A DNA stretch of 64,000 nt from Cylindrodendrum hubeiense (taxonomy: Eukaryota > Ascomycota > Sordariomycetes > Hypocreales > Nectriaceae): NCBI GenBank assembly GCA_014621425.1, contig JAANBB010000196.1, positions 1-64,000 on the forward strand. The letters are read 5' to 3'. The stretch's first letter is position 1; every line of letters starts with the position of its first letter. The translations under genes and the position numbers were made by a program. Shown one piece after another: positions 1 through 11,600 of the stretch. Under the pieces are notes generated by a model. That model saw only the letters and a program-made list of their open reading frames with translations, was not told where the DNA came from and ran no database searches.

Positions 1-3000
1 GCAGGCTCCTCCTCCGGAGAGTCGGGGGGGTTCTCTTTTGGCTCTGGCCCTGGGCTTCCCTCTCCTCTGGGTCACCCTTGCGACGCAAAATGACGATTCG
101 GGACAATGACGCCACGGAAAGATAGCGACTGGGGGGCGGGAATGCGAGGGGGCTATGTGTCGTTGGCGCTGGCATTGGGCGCCTTGGGGTACTGGGCCCT
201 CCCCCGAGCAGTGGTAGTGCAGCGGCCGGCGCCCAGTCGGGCATGGGTCCGCCCAGCTGTGGAGAAGGACAGGGGCGTCTCCCAGCAGTCCCCTCCCCCG
301 TAATCTGGAGAGGGGAATGGGGATGGGAAATCCTGGAGTGCTGCACAGCGCAACCGCGGGGATGTGGGGATTTTACCCACCCCCGACTCCGTGGGAGCAG
401 AAAAAAACCACAGGCGGTACGTAATATTCAACATCCGATTTGACGCTTTGCTTTATTGTGGGCTCTGTGTTTTTCGCTGGCCTCGTTTGCAATCGACGTC
501 CCGTAGCCACCCGGCAAGCGACGGGGGAGGGGTGCGGCCGTTGCCTGAGTTGATTGTCTGCGAAGGCATTCTCCCAGGATGCAATCAAGCACAAAGCCGG
601 CATTACCTGGTGTTGAGGCCCAACACACCACACCGAGCTGACCCCTCCGCCCTTTCCCCCTCTACCACTACTCCAGGGATAAATTATTGGGGTAAGCAGC
701 GCAAGTACCACTGGGATACAAGGCTTCTCCGTGTGCTGGTATTATGTCTCAGATTGCGCAAAATAATGGAACTCATCCGTCTTCCATGACTCGGGTCTCG
801 GTCCTCTGTGGTTGCTGCAGTGTCAGTCCCCCAGCCGTTCATTGAAGCCAGCTCACTTGCGTCCATGTATGCAACCCCATGTGTCTTGGTGGTTTCCTTT
901 TTGCATGCGTCGAATTTTGCCTCTCTTCCGTCGTTTCTTCCACTGCAACCCCTCGCCTGCGACTCCAGAGTGACCCGACACCCCTTGTCTATTCTACAGA
1001 CTCAAGCATTGCCCAATCTACCATCCATTGTGAGCTCTAGTCGTCTGTGGGGTGATTTCTTTCGTAACAGCCCAACTTCGGGGTTGCGGCATGGGACAGC
1101 CCCTAGACATTTCCCCACCCTCGCTCCTTGTCGTCCCGAGTGTCTCTCCAACGCCCTTATGCGACAGGCCTCCCCAAGGGATGCCGAATGAGGGCATGTG
1201 GCCTGGGCTTTTTTAGCTTCGCCACCCCTTTCGTCCTCATGGCTGCGGTCCGCACGAGGGGCGTTGGGCCAAGCCGCATACTGATTGGGGAAGCGCTTTT
1301 GCCCCCTCGCTCTGGATCACAAGTATCAAGACACTACGAGTCCCCAATTCTCCACAGCCACTCATCTGCGCTAAGCCGGCAATAGCGGATGATCGACTTT
1401 AAACATCCATGACCAGGGGGGAGTATGAAATCGCCGTCGAACCTAGAGCTCACTCTTCAGGGCCCCGTCCACACACCAATTACTGGTGCAAAGTTGCCTC
1501 TTCCGGACCGAATGCTTCCTTTGGTGTTACCACTTGACATGGTTCATTTTTCCGAGGCATCCCGCCATCCTGTCAACCCGAGACCCTCACCTTTGCCCAC
1601 GGCATCAAACCTTCCAGGAAGCTGCGGCCTTGGCAGACCCTTGAAAGATCCCAACACCGAAACAACTTTCACGGTAGTCCTGGGATGTCCTCAGACATCC
1701 TTGTGTAGTATCGGGATAGTCTCGGGACCATATCATGTAATAGCTAGGATCCATGACAGACCACCACGCCAAGCTTATCTCTCCAAACAACACATTGGTT
1801 CGGAATCATGTGTTCTGATATCCATCGGTGACTATTAGTTATTAGCAAGGGTGAACCCGGGTTGTGAGGGGTGTTTATTGCACAACAAAGCCGTTTGTGG
1901 TCAGCATCCCGTTCCAATCGCCGTGTCGTTGGCGCAACATGGAAGCGGTTGACCTCGTTTGATACTCCGACAGGATCAGCGCGTACCGCGTGGCAAAGGG
2001 ACCTAGCGTCTGTAGATGAAGCACATCATCCACTGAGGGATATTCTTTTAAACCTAGATTCGCGTATGTGGGTAAAGATCTACGAGGGAGTGTTAGGTAC
2101 ATGTGCTCGAAGCACGAGTTTTCCGGCACTCAGCTTAAATATTGATAATATTTCACAATGAACAACGGAAAAGCTTCTGGAATAAGTGTAGAAACACTCT
2201 GACATATTGTAAAATGCATTCAAGATCGACAAATCGTAATTTCCATCACAGGAATGGGGCTTTTGCATCGGAAATCCAAGTGCACATGGTTGTTTTAGCG
2301 CCATTTGAGTATCACGATGAAAAACGTCTGAGTAGTTCGGAAACCATGCCGACGCATTTACATACGTCATCTGGTTTTAGAACCCGCATGTAGCTCGGAT
2401 GGATCCGAGCTGTGTATTAGAGGGTCACAGCGGCTGCAATTAGCGTGTTAGTTCGTTCAATGCAGGGTGCAAGTCACGCCGAGACGCTGGAACACCAGTC
2501 ATTTCCTCGCCTTGCACAAAAATTGAGACTTGTTTGTTCAGAAATCATATCATTGTCAACTATTAAATCTCAAAACATATGAGGCGAGTCATGGATAGGT
2601 ACTGAGAGCGTGTTCTCAAACTAGACCATCTGATAGAATCATAAAATCTGGTCATCCTCTCAGGCCAAGACAGATTGGTCTGAAATTGGAATGCACGAAA
2701 TACCCTATACTTTCCCTGCCTTATCCTCCAGGTCCTCTCTGGCTCATCTGGCGAGTTAGGCAATTACCTCAAAGGGTCGAGCTTCATTGCATTGGCGAAT
2801 TCATGTCCATCACTAGGAACTAGGATCCTCCCATCTTTTGACTGAGAGTTCTTGACCACACCCCTCCTAAATGTGTCAGCGGGAGAATACATATCCATGA
2901 CATGGTTTTATGGTGTGTGGTTAGTTGAACTGGTCTCGGTGCACTGACGTTGGAATCCGCATCCTGAGACCGAGAAACTTCCGTCCCTCCTTAGGCAGCC

Positions 3001-6000
3001 ATATATTCCCCGGCTTCCCCAATCCCGCTCCCCGGATACATCGCGGAGGATGTTCTGAAGAGCATGGGGAGGCCAGGGGGGCGTGTGCGGGTGAGTCCCA
3101 GTTCCTTGGAGAACCATGTGGGTGGTCAGTCTCGGCATCCCGACTCTCGGTGGCCTGTGAGGTGCGCCTAAATCTCGGGACTACATTGTATGGATACGAA
3201 GATCGAAAAACCTCAAAGTACCACCGAAGCACAAATAGTGGTGCGTGTTAACGGGTTTTGTGTGTCGTTTGTCGACCGGTTCCACACCGGTGAGGACAGT
3301 CCCAGGAGAAATGGCCGATATCAGCTCAGAAGGCCTCTAAACAAGGCGGACTCGATTGGCTACTCGGAGGGAAGATCTGGGGACTTGCGTGATGATGATG
3401 CTGATGAAGTCGGCGAGCTGGCCGGCAGTGTGCGGAGAGCAGACCGAGGGACGGTGACTGAGGGAAATTGTTTCAGCTTGGGATCATGAATTCGAAGCAT
3501 TGTGGATATGGATGACGATGTTCGCGCAGGGATCAAGGCATCTTGAAGATGACAAGGAGACGAGGAAGGAAAGCGGCAGCGGCAGCGGCACGCCCCCTGA
3601 CGTCGCATGCATATCCATAGTTGCCAGTCTTGTCCCAAGAAAGGAAAAAGCGGCGCGACTTGTCATATTTGGACATGAGAAATGAACAGGGGCCGTGGTG
3701 CGGGGCGTTGGGGAAATGCAACGGCTTGACTCGTGTTGGCATGGGGCGACGAACCGCATGGTGGACAAGACCGATGTCTCCGTCATGGTATTCCAGTGTG
3801 TTTGCTCCCTCGTCGTTTGACTTGTGGCTTAACTCGTGGCATTGTGCTTGATCTGATTGATCGGGTGTGACTGGCGTCAGTCCCGTTGGAGAATTGTTAT
3901 CACCGCCTGGCAGGCCACTGTCAGGAGCCCCTACGCTGGCTTCTCCATGCTCCGTGCCGGTTTGCCATACATCATCTCTCACCACAACCGCACAGAGCCC
4001 ATCCCCACAACCAACACACCGCATTCCTTGTCCATCCTGACCGGTCTCGCCTCACACCACCGACTCACTCACCACGCCCAACAAAAGCAATTTCCTGCAT
4101 GAGGCAGAGGCTTGGACGAGCAATCAGCTGACCAAGGCGCTGGCCAGTCGCGCCCGGTGTATCTGGCCCCGGCATGCTCCCCAGTTTTGCCCCCCAAACC
4201 AGTCCTTAGCGGCTTCTCCAACTGCCCCTCCCCCGAGAAATCCAGCACCTTTAGTGGAGGATGTGTGGGGACTCCGCTGTGTCTCCGCGCCAAAACCGCC
4301 GGGCCACAAGTTTCCTAGCGCAAAGGCATCCAATCCAGGCTGTTCGTTTGGACTCGGAGGCTCCGTCCCGTCTGGACAGGGTCGCATTGCAGTCACGCTC
4401 GGCATGCGTGTCAGAAGTTGGTGTCCACTGCGCGGATTGGCCTCGGCCTTCTGTGAATGTGGGTGGGTGATTCTTGCGTTGCCTTGCGTCAATGGGTGGT
4501 GCCGTGGTGGACTGTGTGATGTGACGGTCGCCTCGGACTGAACAATCCGGCCGGCGACTGAGTGGGGATCCCTTCTCTTGACCACAATTAGCGCCGTATC
4601 GTTTTGGCGCCGTCTGAGTTATGACGAGTATTGCTACGAAATGCCAATGACATCATCGATGCTGGTTGCGAATTATCGCCAAACCAACAACGATAGCTGT
4701 TGGAGAATGATTCCCAGCGATCAGCAAACATCCCCAACTTCTCCTGACTCATTTTCTCGTGCGGAGTAACCCTGCCGAGAACTATCAACATCCCATTGCC
4801 TGTCCCTGCCCAAACGATCCTGCAAATGCCGCCGCACGTCCCGCCTGCCTGTCCAGGTACTGTTCGGCTTACAGTACGTATGGCTTCAGGGAGGGAGCTG
4901 GCTCGTACCTCGGAACATGGACAACTTCACCTCGCTGCAGGCAGGGATGGCCTTGGGCAATGGGCCCATTGCTTGGGAGCCGCTCTCATCGGCTCCGCGG
5001 CGCCACAATCACGATCACGGCGCCTCTGCCGAGAGATATCATCTGAAATCGCGATTGAGGGTCGGCTCGTCGATCGATACTCTGCGCGCTACTCATCACA
5101 TACTAGCTGCCTGTCATTTTGGGGTAAAAGCAAACGGCGCCAACCAAGCCCTGTCGGCACGCTGGTGTTTCGATCGACAGAGACATTGTTGATGGAAACG
5201 ACGGAACCCGCCAAAACGATGTCATTTCGGGTTTCTCGCCGAGTCCCAGCGCCCAACACCTTCAGTCGTGAGTCGTGACATGGGCTTCCTTCCTTGCCCC
5301 TTGCCCCCTTGCCCCATGTCCAATGCCCATGTCCCATGTCATCCATTGTCTAATCTGCTATTGGATCCCTTTTTCTACCTGGATGCGCCTTTTTGTCCTC
5401 TGCATAATCTCAATGCTCCGATTCGCTCTCAGAGCTACTCGTCGGTACCGTTCTTGTTGATGGGGCTCTGCTGACAACGTCTGGTGATGTGGTGGCGACC
5501 CGTACCACCATCTCCGCCTGTTAGATGCTATCTCTCTGTCTCTACCTCTCCATCTTCCGTAGATTTCATGTAACTGTTCACTGAGGCGTTTTTAATCACC
5601 CCCCTATCCTCTCATTCAAACTCTCCTCTCTGATCATGCAAGATTCTTAGGCGTGACGTCTCTAGAGATCCAGACTAAAGTGCTCCTAACCGATTCTGGA
5701 GATTTTTGCCTCTTTTCGTTCAATCTTGGCGGACAGGGGGCCAAAATTTCCTATCTAAGCCATCGACATCAATGCGCGCCAGTGCTTGCCCAGGAGAGGA
5801 TGTTATGTACCATCAGTCTTAAGGGCCCTGTTAAAAGCAAACTCGGGCAATTACCAAACAATCCAAGATAATCAGCTATATAAAACGGACATACAGTCGT
5901 GCTAGGAGCTTACTATCCGCAAGTTGAGACTCCCTGTGTCTCTGTTGTCGCATATCTGTACGTGATTTGTTTCTACGTGCAGTCTTGGTCGGGCTTGAAG

Positions 6001-6817
6001 GAACTGGCGTATCGCTCTCATGATTATTTTGATGCCCAACCACTCGCAAAGCACTCCCTGTTACCACCAGTTCATTCGCCTGATCAACACGAGCTATGTT
6101 CACGGATCCACAAGGACATGGACCCATCACAATGCCTTCGGTGACTTGTGCGACGAAACCCCAGTCTCTGCCGGAACCTGATTTGAAAGACCATTCCACC
6201 AACCACCGCGAATCCATGCTTTTCATCCAGAATCATCTTGTGGTGTAAGTACATTTAACCTTCCCATTTCAGCCCCAGACTTCCAAATGGATAACGGACT
6301 TGTTGAAATGTTTCCACTCAAACTGCCTTCCTCAAGCCAATTTGACCGACACAGAGTCCAGCTCCCTCAGTCTATTGGAAAAGTTTCTACTAATTCTTGC
6401 GGATATGTCGGCTGAGATGACATGGATTGTCCCGGTTAAAGCATTTCCTTGATTCGGTCGGACCACTTTCCGCTAAGCCCTATGAATTTGTTTATATCAC
6501 CTTCAATGCGATCCCGTGGAGGGATACAGCCTTGACCGACGGTTTGGGATATTCCAGGGAAGTCCCCGAAGGATCGGATGAGCAATCCGAAGCCGTATTT
6601 CAAATGTCCGACCCATATTGTCACCAATATGGGATGGGTCTCAAGCTGAGTGAATATCTATCCACGGTGCAGCCGTCTACATAATTTTTATGTTTAACGC
6701 GGCCCTGTGCTCTAAATAATGACAGAATACTTCTTCTCCTACACTTAATCTCATTTGGATTTTGCCACTCTTGAATTAAGCTAGATCCTCGATTTCTTTT
6801 ATAAACTCCTCGTATCA
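1..6817. other. Gene-poor stretch, no supportable gene
   Basis: Only short open frames occur here, overlapping on both strands and without recognisable motifs or convincing introns. The longest is a minus-strand frame at 3533-4024 (163 codons), made of low-complexity and antisense-like sequence. A small GGCAGC-type microsatellite lies at about 3571-3590. I see no tRNA, no 5S rRNA and no terminal repeats of a mobile element. It may hold untranslated sequence or relics too decayed to recognise. Confidence 0.5.
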
Positions 6818-8082
6818 GCAATGGCTTCTATCGGAAACATTTCAAATCTTCTCGACACCCTAAATACAGGCATTTGATAGTCTTCGAATTCTTTACATCA
6901 CGTTAACTTGTGCCCCTTTCTATTTATCATCGCATTGATTAATGTACAATGCATCAATCCACACCGCTCGAGCCGAATCGGCGAGCTGGATTTCTTTCGG
7001 CGCATTGACAAGGTGTTTTTGTGTTGGAAATTTCATGCCATCTAGCTGAACGCCTTCGATCAATTTACAGGTCCAACGGTACGAGAGTGCTTCGAACGGA
7101 AACTCTAGTCGATTCAGATCCAGAATCACCAAGGAGCAATCTAGGTTTCTATCCGCACTCTAGTTGCTAGGATGAATAATCAAAACCCTGATGAAGTCTC
7201 CGGGTGGTAAAGCTTTATATATTCGCGATTGATTAATTTTCCGTATCAAAAACAGCGAGATATCAGACATAATCCACATCTCAACATAAGGCAAACTGGA
7301 CACTTGGGCCACATTTAAGTGTGTCAGGGTCGTCGTCCCAGAGACCAAGAGTAGATCCTCTTCATTTCTCAGAGTCAAGTCGTTGAGGCGATTCAAAATG
7401 AAATTGTTGGGACCTTGTTACTCTTGAAAGGTACCATAAAATGCCGCCGACGTAGTTGCAAAGTCGGTTTCCTAACATCTTGCGGAGGTTGCGGTCTAGC
7501 TCTTGGGGAAATATACGCTGAGTTTGTGTTAGAATACTTGGCAGTCTAGTCGAGCAGATATTTTAGACAAATACACCTACAACGAAATCTTGATGATTCC
7601 TCGTTGCCAGTAGAGAGACTGGGGTCGTAAAAGCTATCTTCGACCAATATTTGCCAGAGGCATTGAAAATAAATATGCGGGGGCTCCGGGGGCTTACGGC
7701 TACCTAGATCCTCTGCAGGGTCAAGTCGAACGAGAGAAGATGGGTCGTCCTCTTCAGACGAGACATCAGGCTCAACTTGTGTTGAATATTGACCATTCGT
7801 ACCAGTGATAAGTTCATCAATCTCGTGCAGCTGTGCCTCCGTTTCATCGAGAAAGTCACCATGCTATCCCCCGTCTTCATCATTATCGGATTGATCATTT
7901 CCGATATCGTCGGATTCTGTATCTCCATCATTGTCGGGGCTAGTGAAGAAGGAGTTCCCGATCGAAATGCTAGAAAACGGGCCGATAGAAAGGTTGGAAA
8001 AGCGGGAGCTGAGGGTGATGGGAAACCCGTCATCATCGCTTGAGTCATCATCACTACTAGAAAAAGAACTGCAGGTAGACAT
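6818..8082 (-). pseudogene. Decayed HET-domain (heterokaryon incompatibility) gene
   Basis: The minus strand shows a broken HET gene. A plausible ATG at 8082 opens an Asp/Ser-rich N-terminus, which runs into an in-frame TAG at 7864-7866 and continues in the same frame for about 90 codons. A probable intron follows near 7500-7570. The HET core is clear at about 7200-6920: an IRVL-type strand, then FEALSYRW, a QLDG turn, and WIDALYINQ, the hallmark 'LSYxWG ... WIDAxCINQ' block of the family. It is interrupted by TAG at 7160-7162 and TAG at 6920-6922. Beyond that the frame still reads KGAQVNVM-like sequence but with several more stops. HET proteins drive cell death after fusion of incompatible hyphae. 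This copy cannot make a full product. It sits 3' of, and on the same strand as, the intact NLR gene. Confidence 0.7.
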
Positions 8083-8665
8083 CTTCTCTCATGTCCAAAC
8101 ACCACTGTTTCGTGGCTTGCCAATCTTTTCTCGTTTGCTACTCGAGAGTAAATGCAGGAGCAGCAAAGAATCCGAAACCAATACCGAAAGTGACTTTTTG
8201 ATATCTTGAGAATGAGAGATCTGGATTTCCCCAGTAATGAGAAACTACCCCTCTTTCCCAGCATCGTAATGTGAAATTTCTGACGCCCGTTGGCACCCAT
8301 GTCTTTGTTGCACTCTGGTTGATTTCTGCACTTTGCCTCACATTATTGCCTCGGGCTAGCCTCGTTATAGAGCTGTTCCGTATTCGGTTTCTGGGGCTTC
8401 CTATCATTTTATATAAGAATAAGGACTTTACCCAATATGGAAAACAGCTACCCATCTATACACAGCGACTAAAAGTATGAAATTCCCTGTTGGGGAAGGA
8501 GGCAGAAAATTCTTTGTGATAGACAGACAGGCACATCGCTGGCTACTAACACTATCATTCTTTTATCAAGATACGTTGCATGCCTAACTACAGATTAAAG
8601 TAAGCCGAAAGGTATCCTGAACCCCAAGATTAATACTTGAAGTTTGACATATGAACATTGCCCCA
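8083..8665. other. Intergenic, 3' side of the NLR gene
   Basis: About 580 bases between the HET relic and the stop codon of the NLR gene. It probably contains the 3' UTR of the minus-strand NLR gene. I see no gene or repeat in it. Confidence 0.4.
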
Positions 8666-11600
8666 TTATTCCTCATCTTCTTCTCCATTCTTACGGCGTT
8701 CTCCCCAACTGTCATCTCCGTCATTACCATATTCTCCACTATTATCGTACTCTGCACTCTCGCCGCCCTCTTCATTTTCGCCATCTCCCGCGTTACCGCT
8801 GTCTCCCACAGTAACGTCGTCTTCTGCGTCACCACCTTCTTCTGCTCCGTCATTGTATTCTGCAGTTTCACCATCTTCTGCGCTGGGGTTGTCTTCTTGC
8901 CCCATACCCTCCACCTGATCCCCATCTTCAATTTTTGTCTCCTCTTCGCTCACTCCCATGCTCTCAGAGGGTAATTCTTCTGGATTTTGTTGTTTGTCAT
9001 TGTCCCTGTCCCCAGTAAAGCTTTGCCCTCGGTTCTGATTATAGCTATCATCATAAGGCGACGTTGGCGCAGTGTCTCCACTTGGTTCGGCGCCTATGGA
9101 TCTGGAGGTGGCACTGCGCTGTAGACTCCTGGTGGTGTCTGGCTCCTCGTTTTTGTCACGCTGTGTGCCTGCAGCAGCCCGAATAGTATCTGCAAGCGAT
9201 GTCGGGGCTGTTGACTTAGACTCCTCATCAATTTCTGAGTCCTCGTACTCCTCCTCATCCTCAGAGTAAATGTCCTGATACTGATAGATCACATCTTCGC
9301 CAAAGTCGCTATTTTCGTCATCGTGGCTATTAATACCGCAATTGTGCTGGATCTTCTTGAAACGCACAAGCATTTGCTTGATATTGGGAAACTTTTGACT
9401 TTTAGCACCCTTGGCCGCCTTGGCTTTGGCCGTCATGGATGTTAAGATCAGTTTGAAATCCTCCTTCCGCTGAAGCTTGAGTGCCATTTCTAGCGCTGCT
9501 CTGTATGCCTGGGGCTGAATACCTTCCTGTTGAAGAAGCAAATTGAGCACGCCGTGCCGATCTTCGTCAGCCTCATCATCCCCACGAGCAACACATGCCA
9601 CAAGGGGAGATCCGTATTTCCCGTGCCAGCCATCAACCCGGGCTCCCTTTTCCAATAGTGCCTCGCACAACTCAAGATCGCATTTGAGCGCGGCTGCCTG
9701 CAACGCGGTACCGTGCTTGCCAGAGACAACGTTGGGGTCAGCCCCGGCTTCAAGCAGCAAGCGGGCGTTTCTGTTGCATCCAGCAAAGGCAGCTGCCTGA
9801 AGCGGAGTGCCTATTTTCCCGCCAGGCCCTCTTGGCGGCGGAAAGATATTTAAATCTGGCTCTCGTGCAAGCAGCTGCCGAAGGCTGACGTCGTTATTTT
9901 GCACTGCAGCGGCGTGCACCGCGGTTGAGTGGTCGCCTCCTTGGGTGTCAATATCGATTTCATCATCTTGGTCGAGAATTACCTTCAGACAATCCGGATT
10001 GCCTGAAGCGGCAGCTGCTTGAAGGACCGTATTGAAAGGCCCACCATGTATATTGGGGTCTGCTCCTCGCTCTAAGAGCAACTGGCATGTGGCAGTAGAT
10101 CCATTCGATGCAGCGGCATGCAATGCACTGCCATAGTGTTTCCCGCCCAAATTGGTGTCAGCGCCGCGGTCAAGGAGAAGTTTGACGCAGTCATGATCAT
10201 CAACTAGGGCCGAAATAATCAGAGCTGTGTCTCCATCCGGATCCTTTTGATCTACCACAGCTCTGTGGCGAATCAGCAGGTCTAGGCTCTCACTCGGGAG
10301 AGCCATTGCCGCATTGATAAGCGGAGTGCTTCCGTCAGACCCTCCAGACACGTTGGGGTTTGCCCCTGCTTCAAGTAGCAACTTCACGAGCTCGCTGTAC
10401 CCCTGGCTAGTTGCTGCCGTTAGGGGGTTGGTAAAGTCTCCAGAACCCAAGTCAGGGTTCGCATCTCGTTTAAGTAAGATCCGTGCAACGTCCACATCGC
10501 CGACGACACAGGCTTCCTGTAAGGCGGTTCCGGAGTTGATGTGGCTACTGAACGCATTGACTTTGGCGCCGTGGTTAAGCAGCAGTTCAACGATGTCGGC
10601 ATGTCCGTTTTGGGCAGCGGCTTGAAGAGGATACCCTTCGGGCGTGTCGATGTCTGCACCATGCTTGATGAGTGTCTTCATGATTTCCATCGAACCGTCG
10701 GAAGCTGCCGCCGTCAATGCGTTCCCGTAAGCCTCGCCGACTGCATTGGCGTTGGCCCCGCATTGCTCAAGGAGAAGGTCAACAGTCGACTCATGCTGCT
10801 CATCCGTTGCCATGTATAGAGCGTTGTCTACTCCTTCAACAGATAACACGTTGTCCCCACGGTGGTTCCAGAGGGTTTTGACGATGTGATCGTGACCAAA
10901 TCTCGCAGCCTCTCCGATTGCCATGTCGCACTCCAACTCCGTGGAGCTTTCCAGTATAACTTCGACAACGTCGGGGAAGCCACTAGACGCAGCTGCTTTC
11001 AGGGCAAGCTGGCAGGAATCCGGGTCCTTATCGAGTTCGAATAGCATATTGAAAACGTTGACGTTTCCGGTTGATGCTGCTGCCGCGAGAGCTGTGCCGT
11101 ATTTGACAGAGGTGAGATTCGGTTCTTTCTCCTTTTGCAATAACTTTTTGACCAGGTCTTCATGGCCCCCCAGGACGGCGATAGCTACTGGGGGCTCAGA
11201 ATCATCTGCAGCCAAAGTAGTGTTTGCCTCGTATTCCAATAGCAACGATGCTGCTTTGGTCTGTCGTTGTGAGATCGCCAGTGCCAATGGGGTTCCAATC
11301 CCATCCGCAACGGCGTTGATATCTACACCCTTGCTCTCCTGCCTGCCGTATTCGATGAGAAATCTGACAATTTCTAACCGACCACAAGATGCAGCTACGT
11401 GAAGTGGCGTCAACATCTTTGTTTCGCGGCCATTGTTGATATCTGCCCCTGCCTTCAACAGCTTTTCGCACACTCTGACATAACTCTTTTCACCATCGCT
11501 GTTTATGTCTGCCTCTACCTCTGTCTTCAAGAATGTTTCTCGCACTCTAGTGTAGCCACCTGCTGCAGCCCAATGAAGAGGCTGTCTGTTCCATGAGTCG

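Noticed and set aside
3533..4024. 163-codon minus-strand open frame
   Set aside because: No motif, an alanine run from a GGCAGC microsatellite, equally open frames on the other strand and no exon support.
5876..6226. 116-codon minus-strand frame with a genuine ATG
   Set aside because: No motif or homologous pattern I recognise; kept out for lack of support, though a small real gene cannot be excluded.
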